Shown here piece after piece: positions 51,711 through 62,800 of a stretch of DNA of 64,000 nucleotides. Origin of the DNA: Breznakia pachnodae (GTDB lineage: Bacteria; Bacillota_I; Bacilli_A; Erysipelotrichales; Erysipelotrichaceae); assembly GCF_030814225.1 (NCBI RefSeq), contig NZ_JAUSUR010000001.1, forward strand, positions 868,001 to 932,000, in the 5' to 3' direction. Under the pieces are notes generated by a model. The model was not told the DNA's origin and made no database searches. It saw nothing but the letters and a program-made list of their open reading frames with translations. The position numbers were made by a program, and so were the translations under genes. Numbering within the stretch: position 1 is the stretch's first letter; each line of letters begins with the position of its first letter.

Positions 51711-52613
51711 ATGGATATCTTAACCCTTTCCCATGTATCAAAGAAATTTGGAAATCAGAGTGTTATTAATGATTTGAGTTTTTCGGTTCCAGAACATTCT
51801 ATCTTTGGCTTTATTGGTGAAAATGGTGCAGGAAAAACAACAACCATGAAAATGATTCTTGGATTACTATCAATTGATACAGGTGAAATAAAAGTAAATG
51901 GAGAAACAGTATCGTTTGGTCAAAATAAAACAAATCAGTATATTGGTTATCTTCCTGATGTGCCTGAATTCTATGATTATATGACACCAATGGAGTATCT
52001 TCGTTTATGTGGAATGATTACAGGAATGAATAAGCATGAAATAACTACCAGATCAACAGAGTTGTTGGCTTTAGTTGGTTTAGAAAATTCGAAAAAGCGA
52101 ATTAAAACCTTTTCTCGAGGAATGAAGCAACGTTTAGGGATTGCACAAGCATTATTAAACAGCCCTAAATTACTCATTTGCGATGAACCAACCTCAGCAC
52201 TTGACCCTTCTGGAAGAAAAGACATTTTAGACATTCTAGTTTCGGTAAAGCAACATACTACAATTATTTTTTCCACTCATGTTCTTTCGGATATCGAAAG
52301 AGTTTGTGATGATGTTGCTCTATTACACAATGGGAAAATTGCACTTCAAGGTTCACTTGAAGAAGTAAAAGAATTGTATCGTTCATCTGGTTTTGAAATT
52401 GAGTTTAAGCAAGATTCTGACTGTACTACTTTTGCGAATCATTTTCCTGAGTTTGAGCAAATACACTCAAAACTTCTACTATATCCACAAGGAAGTGATA
52501 CTGATATGAAAAATGCAATTAATTATATCGCAGATAATTCTATCGATATCATAAAAATCGAAAAGAAAGAACCTACCTTAGAAAATTTATTTATGGAGGT
52601 GGTGAAGAAATGA
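51711..52613 (+). CDS. ABC transporter ATPase (YxlF-like)
   Basis: A 300-residue ATPase with Walker A GENGAGKTTTMKMI, signature FSRGMKQRLGIAQAL, Walker B LLICDEPTSALDPSG, and FSTHVLSDIERVCDDV. The ATG at 51711 has GAGAGGA upstream, just after the PLDc_N stop. The C-terminal 90 residues follow the DrrA/CcmA type. Its end overlaps the permease start by four bases. Confidence 0.92.
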   Translation: MDILTLSHVSKKFGNQSVINDLSFSVPEHSIFGFIGENGAGKTTTMKMILGLLSIDTGEIKVNGETVSFGQNKTNQYIGYLPDVPEFYDYMTPMEYLRLCGMITGMNKHEITTRSTELLALVGLENSKKRIKTFSRGMKQRLGIAQALLNSPKLLICDEPTSALDPSGRKDILDILVSVKQHTTIIFSTHVLSDIERVCDDVALLHNGKIALQGSLEEVKELYRSSGFEIEFKQDSDCTTFANHFPEFEQIHSKLLLYPQGSDTDMKNAINYIADNSIDIIKIEKKEPTLENLFMEVVKK

Positions 52614-53380
52614 AACAGTTTACTGGATACCTACAGAAAGAATTTTTGGAAATTATACGCAGCGGGAAGCTTACAATTCTGACACTACTTTCTGTTTTAT
52701 TTGGAATTATGAATCCACTGTTTGCCAAATTAACACCGTGGTTAATGCAACTGATGTCTGAACAGTTATCAGAAGCAGGTATGAGTGTTGGGGAAGTCAG
52801 TGTTGATGCAATGACTTCATGGACGCAATTCTATAAAAATATTCCAATTGAATTAATTATCTTCATTGTAATCTTCAGTGGCATATTAACTACCGAATAC
52901 CTGAAAGGCACACTAACGATTGTTTTAACCAAAGGATTGAAACGATGGAAGGTAATTGTCTCTAAACTTATAACGATGGTTGTTATGTGGTCCTACTGTT
53001 TCTGGTTATGTTACTTTATTACTTATTTCTATAACTCTTATTTTTGGTCAAATAACATCGCATCACATTTATTTTTCTCCGCTTTTTGTATCTATTTATT
53101 TGGAATTTGGATTTGCTCACTTATTATACTGGCATCTACGTTCCTAAAAAATAGTTATGCTGTATTAGTTTCTACAGGAGTTATCGTGATCATTAGTTAT
53201 ATTCTTGGAATGCTCCCACAACTAAGTGAGTACCTTCCAACTTATTTACTATCTTCTTCTAGTTTGCTAACGAATGCACTCACTATCAATAGTTTTCTAT
53301 ATTCAATTATAATCATTATTATATTAACTACTTTAAATATTCTTTCTTCTGTTATTTTCTTCAACAAGAAATCAGTATAA
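52610..53380 (+). CDS. ABC-2 type permease (YxlG-like)
   Basis: A 256-residue membrane protein with six hydrophobic segments, including LTILTLLSVLFGIMNPLF near the start, LIIFIVIFSGILTTEYLKGTLTIVLTKG, and AVLVSTGVIVIISYILGML. It pairs with the preceding ATPase. Exporters of this group often give peptide-antibiotic tolerance; the cargo is unknown. Confidence 0.88.
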   Translation: MKQFTGYLQKEFLEIIRSGKLTILTLLSVLFGIMNPLFAKLTPWLMQLMSEQLSEAGMSVGEVSVDAMTSWTQFYKNIPIELIIFIVIFSGILTTEYLKGTLTIVLTKGLKRWKVIVSKLITMVVMWSYCFWLCYFITYFYNSYFWSNNIASHLFFSAFCIYLFGIWICSLIILASTFLKNSYAVLVSTGVIVIISYILGMLPQLSEYLPTYLLSSSSLLTNALTINSFLYSIIIIIILTTLNILSSVIFFNKKSV

Positions 53381-53385
53381 AGACA

Positions 53386-53426
53386 AAAATAGAGTTTCTT
53401 CATCTTTTATGAAGGAACTCTATTTT
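53386..53426. terminator. Bidirectional terminator between the ABC operon and the DUF1848 gene
   Basis: AAAATAGAGTT (53386-53396) and AACTCTATTTT (53416-53426) with an inner TTCAT/ATGAA extension. Confidence 0.85.
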
Positions 53427-54304
53427 CGTATCTTTACTTCTTCACCATCATCCAACTTTCCTACTAAAAGGGTTGATGTATCATCGTGATTCTTTATATT
53501 ACTATTTACTTTCTTTTCATCATAATTTGCATAACAATACTTACAAAAATGCGGACATGAATTGTATACTCCTATATCAGCAAACCCAACACAACTACAG
53601 TTCTGTGATTGTCTTGCCGTCCACTTCTTATAAGTTTTCCCTGTCATTTTATAAGCAAGCTCATTACTCATACAATCCTGTTTGATAAATCCATACTCCA
53701 ACAGTCTTCGCTCTTCACAACAAGTCTGCACATTCATATTATGTTCTTTCGCTATCAAAGAGAAGTTTTTACCTATCTGTTCATAATCATTATCTGTAAA
53801 TTCTCTTGCATTTAAAACCTGTTTATTATTTCTAACATTTTTATAATCATCTAAGAAAGATACAATGATATAACTGATATAACCATCCAGTAACTCACAC
53901 ATTCTTTTAAACACTCGAATGTGATAATCAATTGTATACTTATCACTTAAGAAAATTGGATCATATCGTACATAGACATATTCTTTTCCAACTCTATCTG
54001 ATAATTCTTTGATTGCATCAATAATCTTGCTTTTATCAATTACCCCAGGTTCTATCTCTTTTCCATAAGCAGTTAACGTCACATTGAAAATAACTGGCTC
54101 TTCTATCTCATCCAGATATGGAAGAATTGGAATTGGATTCTTTGTACAAAAGTAAATCATATCAACATTAGATCGTTCAATCCTACTAATTTGTTGTGGA
54201 TAATAAGGATTACGAACATCCCAAAAACCTTCACGATAGCGTTTCATGAACCATTCAATATAAAATGCGACTATATCTGTTCTTTGGGATACACTTAATA
54301 TCAT
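53420..54304 (-). CDS. DUF1848 family protein
   Basis: A 294-residue protein of the DUF1848 family. MILSVSQRTDIVAFYIEWFMKR opens the family, with WDVRNPYYPQQISRI following, and a C-terminal cysteine cluster CSCVGFADIGVYNSCPHFCKYCYANYD. The spacing of the last cysteines suggests an iron-sulfur cluster, and the first part resembles the radical-SAM-like TIM barrel group. The reaction is unknown. Single-gene unit. Confidence 0.85.
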   Translation of the reverse strand: MILSVSQRTDIVAFYIEWFMKRYREGFWDVRNPYYPQQISRIERSNVDMIYFCTKNPIPILPYLDEIEEPVIFNVTLTAYGKEIEPGVIDKSKIIDAIKELSDRVGKEYVYVRYDPIFLSDKYTIDYHIRVFKRMCELLDGYISYIIVSFLDDYKNVRNNKQVLNAREFTDNDYEQIGKNFSLIAKEHNMNVQTCCEERRLLEYGFIKQDCMSNELAYKMTGKTYKKWTARQSQNCSCVGFADIGVYNSCPHFCKYCYANYDEKKVNSNIKNHDDTSTLLVGKLDDGEEVKIRK

Positions 54305-54436
54305 TCATTTACCTCTTGCTTTATTATAGAAAACAAAACTGTTACTTTCAATCCTAATTACCTTATTTGTTTCAGTTGGTCCTATATCGTTAATATAGTA
54401 TTATAAATATAACGTGTATGGATAGGGGGAATAGAT

Positions 54437-55090
54437 TTGGAAACAACTATTATTGAAGAACTTAAGGAAGAAGCAGAAGAGAAGTTCAAAAAAATTGATA
54501 TCTATAAAATATTTGCATACTTCTTAGTGTGTGGTTTTATTGGCTGGATTTTTGAAACCCTTGCCGTTTGGATAACTTTGGGAGAATTAACAGACCGTGG
54601 ATATCTCTTTGTTATGGGACCATTAAAAGATTATATCGGGTTCTTCGCAAACATTCCTATACTAGATTCTATCCCTCTTGTCTGGGGATTACCTATCATT
54701 GAAATGTATGGATTTGGTGGAGTTATTATGATTTTGTTATTTCGCCATCTAAAAGATCATAAAGCAAAAATATTTGTATATGGTGCCATCCTAATGACTT
54801 TATTCGAATTAGGATCCAGCTATTTCTGTACAATGGTACTACATCACAGTTACTGGGATTATAAACAGGAGTTCCTTAACTTCCAAGGAAGAATCTGTTT
54901 AAGGTCTTCAATTGCCTGGGGAGCATTATCGATTGTTGCAATAGAGTTTTTAATGCCTCGTCTAGATAATCTGTATCGTCATATAAGAGCCAGAAAGAAT
55001 TTTAAAATAATAATTGCTGTATTAATTATTTACACCATTATCTGTGCAGCTACCAAATACATTATAGATCCTACTATCATTGCAAACTAA
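54437..55090 (+). CDS. CmpB-family putative ABC transporter membrane protein
   Basis: A 217-residue membrane protein of the CmpB group. FLVCGFIGWIFETLAVWITLGELTDRGYLFVMGPL and NFQGRICLRSSIAWGALSI are the two family signatures; about five to six helices. The start is a TTG at 54437 with GGGGGA six bases upstream, and no ATG occurs early in frame. No ATPase is adjacent, and the transporter label rests on family naming only. Confidence 0.82.
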   Translation: METTIIEELKEEAEEKFKKIDIYKIFAYFLVCGFIGWIFETLAVWITLGELTDRGYLFVMGPLKDYIGFFANIPILDSIPLVWGLPIIEMYGFGGVIMILLFRHLKDHKAKIFVYGAILMTLFELGSSYFCTMVLHHSYWDYKQEFLNFQGRICLRSSIAWGALSIVAIEFLMPRLDNLYRHIRARKNFKIIIAVLIIYTIICAATKYIIDPTIIAN

Positions 55091-55124
55091 AAGCACCTGT
55101 CAACCTATGACAAGTGCTTATTTT
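55089..55124. terminator. Bidirectional terminator between the CmpB and helicase genes
   Basis: AAGCAC-N-TGTCA and TGACA-N-GTGCTT stems (about 55091-55119) with T-rich flank TATTTTTTAG. Confidence 0.8.
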
Positions 55125-56717
55125 TTAGTTATACAAATCGTTTTTCTTTTCTTTTTTATATAATCGAACATCAAATACATGATTATTAATTTTAGTTTTT
55201 CCCATTTCATTAATAATCTTTTTAGCGATATCCTTTTCCACAATTACAATACTGTAACGTTTACGAATATCAATCATTCCAATTTGATTTTGTTTTACTT
55301 TACAGTCTGCAAGAATTGCATGTTCAATATCAGCTGGAGATATTTTCTTTTCCGAACCAATTGTAAATTTAAGTTCTACTCCATCTTTTACTTTTCTTTT
55401 TTTCTTCATTGGTGTAGCTGGAATTACTTCTCCACCCTGCACCATTGTAAGTAAAGAACTTACCATTGTTTCATAACTATATCCTTGAGCTAATAAATCA
55501 TCCATCAGTTTCTGATGTTCAGGAATAATTCCCTGATTATCCATTAGCGAAGTCAACTGATCCATCATTTGTGATTGTTGTTTCAATTGAATATCCTTTA
55601 ATGTAGGTAATTCCTTCTTTACAATATTTGCTTTTGTAAACTTCATAACACTTCTTAGACGGTCATTTTGTTTTCTACCTTGTACAAGGGTAATTGCTAA
55701 TCCATTCTTACCAGCACGTCCTGTACGACCAATACGGTGTACATAAACTTCATTGTCTTGTGGTAAATCATAGTTCAACACTAAATCGATATTATTCACA
55801 TCAATTCCTCTGGCAGCTACATCACTAGCCACAAGAATGGCTTTCTTAGATTTCTTAAAGTTTGCCATAATCTTTGTACGTTTATCTTGCTTAATATCAC
55901 CATGAAGTCCCATTGCCTTGATTCCAGCTTTATTTAAGTCATCTACTAAATCATCAACACTTGATTTCATATTACAGAAGATAATACTTAGATTTGGTGA
56001 ATAGTAAGTCAACAACTGCTGAACAGCTTCTGCCTTTTTACCTTGACGTTTGATTTCATAATATACTTGATCAATCGTTTCCACTGTTTTATATTGTGCT
56101 TTTACTTCAATCTCTACCTGATTCTTTAAATATGTTTTCGCAATATCACGAATTGGTTTTGGCATTGTTGCACTAAACAAGATTGTCTGATGTTCCTTTT
56201 CAATCTTACTTAAGATTAATTCGATATCATCACGAAATCCCATATTCAACATTTCATCTGCTTCATCCAGTACTACACAATCATAATCTTTTAATTTGAT
56301 TGTTTTTCTTTTAACATGATCCAAGATTCTTCCTGGTGTTCCAACAATAATCTTCACACCTTTTTTAATCGCACGAATCTGACGATCAATCGGGGTTCCA
56401 CCAAATACACTTGTAATCTTAATAAACTCCGTATACTTTGTATATTTACGGATTTCATCTTCCACTTGCATTACAAGTTCTCTTGTTGGACAGACAATCA
56501 ATACTTGATTGATTTCTCCTTCACAAATCTTCTCTAATAACGGAAGTCCAAATGAAGCTGTCTTACCTGTACCAGTATTTGATTTTGCAATTAAGTCTCT
56601 ACCTTCCAACACAAAAGGAATTGCTCGCTCTTGTATTTCAGTTGGTTTATCATATCCAATATCTTCGATTGCTCGAAGTAATTTTGTATTCTTTATTAAT
56701 TCATTAAATTTGTTCAT
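55125..56717 (-). CDS. DEAD-box RNA helicase with DbpA-type RNA-binding tail
   Basis: A 530-residue ATP-dependent RNA helicase. The Q motif is PTEIQERAIPF, motif I SNTGTGKT, II VLDEADEML, III FSATMP, V VASDVAARGID, VI HRIGRTGRAG. The C-terminal stretch (about 455-528) matches the DbpA RNA-binding domain that targets some relatives to 23S rRNA helix 92. It is probably a ribosome-assembly or RNA-turnover helicase. Confidence 0.93.
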   Translation of the reverse strand: MNKFNELIKNTKLLRAIEDIGYDKPTEIQERAIPFVLEGRDLIAKSNTGTGKTASFGLPLLEKICEGEINQVLIVCPTRELVMQVEDEIRKYTKYTEFIKITSVFGGTPIDRQIRAIKKGVKIIVGTPGRILDHVKRKTIKLKDYDCVVLDEADEMLNMGFRDDIELILSKIEKEHQTILFSATMPKPIRDIAKTYLKNQVEIEVKAQYKTVETIDQVYYEIKRQGKKAEAVQQLLTYYSPNLSIIFCNMKSSVDDLVDDLNKAGIKAMGLHGDIKQDKRTKIMANFKKSKKAILVASDVAARGIDVNNIDLVLNYDLPQDNEVYVHRIGRTGRAGKNGLAITLVQGRKQNDRLRSVMKFTKANIVKKELPTLKDIQLKQQSQMMDQLTSLMDNQGIIPEHQKLMDDLLAQGYSYETMVSSLLTMVQGGEVIPATPMKKKRKVKDGVELKFTIGSEKKISPADIEHAILADCKVKQNQIGMIDIRKRYSIVIVEKDIAKKIINEMGKTKINNHVFDVRLYKKEKKNDLYN

Positions 56718-56797
56718 CTATTGTTCTTTCTTTGCAATTGTCGCAATGTTACAATTGTACCTTAAATAAAGGAAAAAGTATACAAAAAGAGAAAGAA

Positions 56798-56822
56798 GTT
56801 GAACAATCCATGATTATTCAAC
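56798..56822 (-). terminator. Terminator of the giant lyase gene
   Basis: GTTGAA (56798-56803) and TTCAAC (56817-56822) with inner ATC/GAT pairing; T-rich on the minus strand. Confidence 0.75.
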
Positions 56823-56831
56823 CTCCTTTAG

Positions 56832-59800
56832 TTATTTTATTTTTTTACGATTATATACAGAATATGATATCCCTAAAATTCCAAACATCAGTAATACCAT
56901 CATCAAAGATTGAGATGTAGTATCTCCTGTATTCGTTCCATTTGATATATTTGTACCATTTGTTTTTCCAGAATCGGATTCTGTAGATGGCTTAGATTTT
57001 GATTTAGTTTTTAGTCCATCTATTGCATTCTGTAAATCTACTTTGGCTTGATCTATCTCTTCTTGAGTAACCGATGCATTATTTAATACATCCGTTGCAG
57101 CGTTCATCGCCTCAATAAATATTTCCCAGCTTTCATCTGTATAGCTATCTTTCTTTAATTGATTACCTTTCTCAATCAATTCTTCCAGTAGAGATTTATC
57201 TAGCTCTATATTTGAATTTCTTTTTATTAGGGACTCTCTCGCTTCTGTTAATTGAATCACTATGTCATCAACTTCCTTTTGTGTAGCGTTTGTGTCTGCT
57301 AATACTTCTTTAGCAATCTTTCGTGCATTTGCATACACTTGCCAACTTTCTGCGGTATAATCATTTTCATTTAACTTATCTACTTCTGCCAGTTCTTCTA
57401 CTAATTTGCTAGTATCAACTACTTCCACCGAGACTTCTTCAAGTGAATCTTTTGCAGATGTTAATTCAATCACTTTTGCATCTATATCTGATTGTGAGAT
57501 ATTTTTATCTTGAACAACTGCTTTTGACTCTGCTAATATCTCCATAAATGACAACCAGCTATCTTCTGTATAGTTACTTTCATTTAACTTCTCACATTTT
57601 TCAATTAATTCAACTAACGAAGAAGTATCTGCAACTTTTACAAGACCAGTTATTGCAGTATTTAAAGCTACTATTGCATTGTCAATTTCATCTTGTGTTG
57701 TAGCCGTTGCTAGCACTGTTTCTGCCAGTTCTAATTGGGTCACTAGATCTGCATATGTTTTTGGAGTGTACTCACTTTCCACAATTGATTTTGCATCATC
57801 AATCACCGTCTCCAATTTACTGAAATCCAACGCAACCTCTACTTTTATTGTAACCGATGAAGATGCTCCACCATCGTTATTCACTGATGTAAACTCAAAA
57901 CTCTTTCCATCTTCTAATGGTGTAATTCTTGAATCGCAAGATACCACGCTTAAATATGCTTCATCCATAGAAACAATAATCTTTCCTTGTTTTCTTGTTG
58001 GATCTGCTATCGTAATAGTTATTTCATCACCAACTTGTTTTACAATTAATGAAGATTGCTTATCAACTGTATAACCATTCAAAGAATATCCTGTGTTGTT
58101 CCAGACATTCATAGCAAATATTTGTTCTTCAGTATCTTGAACTGCATGAACATCATCATTATTTTCAAGAATTTCTAATGCATTATTTTTTGCATACTCC
58201 CTAGTCTCTTCTTCTGTTTTCCCAGGTAATAATACATAACTATATGTACCATCACTCACAGATGAACCATGTTGAATCATCATTTTAAAATATTCATGTT
58301 CATATGTTTCACCATTCACAAACAATGTGTTAATTGAGAAATGACTATCTGTTCTAGTTTCCTTCATTGTCGTAACTTCACCACCATCAGGAAAGTAATA
58401 ACCAAGATCAGTTCCTTCTTTACTACCTTTTAAATGAACATATGAATTATCAGATAATGTTTGTGTTTTTTCACTACCATTATCAAGGGTTCCATTAATT
58501 GATAGTGGATTACTTACAAATTTTTTTATTCCGCCATCCAACAGTCTGTTTTCTACAATTGTTTCAATTGATGCATCTGTAGTCCCATTAATGTCACTAC
58601 CTACTGCTACAACTTTATCACCAAATAAAAACCAAGATTTCTTTGCTGTTAAATCCATTGATACATTTGTTTTATCTAAATACATCCCTGCAGCTCCAAA
58701 CTCACCATCAGTTGCTCCTCCAACCCATGATTGTTTTGATTTAGTCCCTTTTCCAGCACCTAAAGATAATTCTTTTGTATCAACTGTTGTTCCAGGTAAT
58801 CGATATGAATCTACTGTTGCCCAATACCCATCACTATATGAATTGCAATCTTCATTATATAAATATAAGGCTCCATCTGCCTGATGCCATCCTCGAATAT
58901 TTTCATATTTTGTATTAACTCCACTACCTTGTGTCTGCAACTCATAATTACCACTCCGTGACGAATACATGCTAATTCCTACTGAATAATTCTTTGTTGC
59001 TTGGATTACTCGATCCATTGAAAATATTTTAACGCCTTCAAATGTATATTCTGATTCAATTGTAGAATCATTCATAATTTTATCTGCATTTTGTAGTGCT
59101 TCAATGTCACGTGCATTAGCAAAGAAATTATAAGTGTCTTCACTGGATTCAATCCAATACTTAACATTTTTATTGAATTCGGATCTATATTCTTCAGGTG
59201 CAAAATTCGAAATTACCATAATATTAGAAATTGTTTCCTGTCCTGCTGAATATTCAGTCGAGAACTTATTTGTTCCTGGAGCTCTTGAAATACTTCTTCC
59301 ACTCATCATCGACATCATACGTCCATCATGAACTAACGGAATATATCCTTCTTTTACTGTTTTGTATACATTCTCAATTGCAGGATCTGTAATTTCCCAC
59401 TTCGTTCCCTCTGTTGTAGAAAGAATTCTACCAACCCCTTTCATTAGTTCATTACCATAACTACCTGAATAAGCATAGATTGTATGTTGAACTAATGAAC
59501 CATCTAAATACATTCCATCGCCTGTTGTAACCAATTTAAATACTTGAGGTATCTTTTCAACAACCAAATTCATTCTTGAAGAATCTTCTAAAAGAATTCC
59601 TGTTCCTAAAACTGAAATACCAATATCGGTACGATTTGCGCCTGTAGCTGTTGCACTAGGCCATTGTTTTGATGGATCACTTGCATAGCCTCCAATACAA
59701 TCAGCATATACTTTAATTTCATCATATGTCATATATTCTGATAAAACCATCAATGTATCAGTAAACTGTTGCGCAGCACCAATCTGGCAATCCCACCAGT

Positions 59801-62800
59801 TGCTTGTCCCAGTTGTACCATTATACTTTTTAGTTGTTCTCATAAATTCTATAGCATCAAGAATATCAAAATATAATTCTCTATTTCCTTCTAGAGATGA
59901 TCCTTTTGTTCCAAATGCTAATGCTAATTTATTTATGTTTGTAAATTGAGTTGTTATATCTGCTGAAGATGTATCACCATCTTTTAATGGCCAAAGATAA
60001 GTTCTATTTTCTGATTTATCCATTGTATTCCATAATGCTTCAGCTTCTTCAGATAAATTATCAACATAATCAGATATATATTCGTTTTCTAAGTTTAAAT
60101 TATCATCTCCAACAATACGTAATAACCAGCGCTCCTTCATCAGATTATAATCAGCATCACTAGTATCATCCATAACTGTAACTTTAATAGAAGTTGTAAT
60201 AGATGGATTTTCCAGCGAGGATAATGACAATGTTGCCTCACCACTACCGACTGCCTCTACAAGACCACGCTTGTTATCAACTGTAATTACATTCTCATCA
60301 CTTGATGACCAAATTACTTCCAAGTCTAAATTGACAGCAGTTTTAGGTAATGCTATGTAATCCATGAAACGACTCTTATCACTCTCCAGTGTCAAATCAC
60401 CTCCAACAATTTCCAGTTCGTCAACAACGATATCTCCATCCACAACTTTCACTAGACAACTAGCCTCTAATTCTGGATGTATTTTAGAACGAACCGTAAT
60501 CGTTGTTTCTCCTACTGCAAGCGATTCTACCAATCCTGTAGAGTTTACTGTTGCAATACTTGGATTTGAGCTTTTCCATTCTATTTCTGTTTCATCTGTA
60601 TAATCTGGAGATAATAATGCTGTTAAAGTCTTAGAATCTCCATTACTTAACACTATTTTATTCTCATCTAACGTTAAGTCTTTTAAACTAATATCTTTTA
60701 CTCCCAGATAAATATCATCAATCCACATTGATCCTGTTGTTGATGAAGGTACTACAAAAATTAAGTTTATTTTTGCTGTATTACTTCTTGTTTTAAAATA
60801 GTTTTCTTGTTGTGTCCAATCACTTGTACCTTTACCAAAAGTAAAATCTGTTGTTGTAATTTTTGAACCACTGGACGTATACTCTTCGATTCTAGCAACT
60901 ACTTGAGAACCTGTAATTCCATCTAATTTAGATGCAAAGTTAAAATCATAATAGGTATTTGGATCGATAGCAATTTCATTTTGTTTTAAAAAGGCTTGTG
61001 TCGTACTATTAGATTTTTTCACTGTTATTTTAGCTGACTGATTGCCTTTAGTTTTTTCAGTTGTATCCAAAGTAGCATTAAAATTTTCATTTGGTTGATT
61101 TATATTCCAACGCTGAAAATCCCATGATACTGCTTTTTTATCATCTGTCCAAAGATCTGTATTCCACCATGTCCCTGATGGTCCATTTGGGGTGTCTGGT
61201 GCTATTTCTGATTCTTCAAAACTCCAATTACTTACCAAGTTAGTTGATGGTTCTACTTCTCCACCAGCCACCTTAAAACGCAACGCAGTAATCAAATCAC
61301 CAGATGTTGCCTGAATCATTGCAGTTCCGGAACCAACTGCGCTAACTACTCCATTTGCATCAACAGAAACAACTGATGGATCTGTCGATGTCCAGGTAAG
61401 AGTTGGCATAAGTGCTTCATTAGGATGAACAGTTGGTGTAACTTGAATTGTATCTGCAACATCCAATTCATTAGTAGATGCAGATAATGAAATGTAGTCC
61501 ATTGCAGGAATACCTGTAGGTACATCTTCCTTCACTTGAACATCATCTAAGTAAAAAGTTCCATTTGCTCCACCTAATATCTTAAACACTAAATCATATT
61601 GTGCTGTATTTGCTGTTGTTGTAAAAGATGTAGTAATGTAAGTCCATTCGTCATTCACCAAACCATTTACAGTTTTCCCCGCAGAAGTAATTTCTGTACC
61701 ACTACTATTTCTTTGCGAAATTGATAATGCAAATTTTGCATCAGTTAAGTCTGTTGTCCTCACCCAGAAAGAAACATTATATGTTTTACTTGGTTCTATA
61801 GGCAAACGCATTTGTTTAAAGAATGCCTGCGAACTACCTGATCCACCACTCTTCACTACCTTAACTGCATTTGTACCTTCTTTCACATCTTCACTTATAA
61901 CCTCTGCTTGGTAATATTGTTTTCCTTCACTCGCAGGATATAATTGAAAATCCCACGATGTAGATTTCACATCGTTAACCCAAAGATCTGTATTCCACCA
62001 TGTCCCAGATGGGCCATTTGGTATTTCAGGCGATGGTTCTGTATTTTCAAAATTTCCATTTGGTAAAATATTAACACTTGTCCCAACTTCTACTCTATCA
62101 TTAACCAATCCTTTTGCTTCAATTTCAAAGATTTCATAACCTTTTGCATTATCCGCCGAGCTAATTAATTCACTCATTGAAATCCGAACTGCTTTTACTC
62201 TTTCATTAGATAATGGAACTGTATCTACAGCCACTACATTATCATCATCGTGGGAATATGCACGTACAAAATTGATACCATCATAAGATATCTCTACATC
62301 ATATTTTTTAGCTCTATTAGATCCCCAATTAATCTTAAGTTCATTCAAATCATATGGTTTTACAAACTTCATCGTTATTGTCTGTAATTCTCCAGCAGCC
62401 GATTGCCAACTAGTATGAATATCATTATCTACTGTGGCAAGTGCAGAGAATTCTTTATCTGTTTCTATATTATTAGTTGATGACGCTTCCATCAATTGTC
62501 CCAATGCTATATTTTCATTCACTGGATAGTCGCCACCAATTAATTCCAATTCAACATAAAACATATTATGATCTGAAAGATTGTTCTCTACCATTCCTTG
62601 ATTTTTGAAATTAATATTCTTTGAAACAATAATATTATCAATTGTCATAACTTTCATACTTGGATCATCATTTGCATTAAATGTATCAAACCATTGTCCA
62701 TTATAACCATTGATAACCTTATAATCTCCTAGAAACATTGAATACTCATATAAATTCTGATCAGCATTAAAGTCTCCCATAAGAATTTTATACTCAATAG

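Noticed and set aside
57679-60603. Several open frames antisense to the giant lyase gene
   Set aside because: They lack ribosome sites and recognised domains, and they mirror the coding bias of the real gene.
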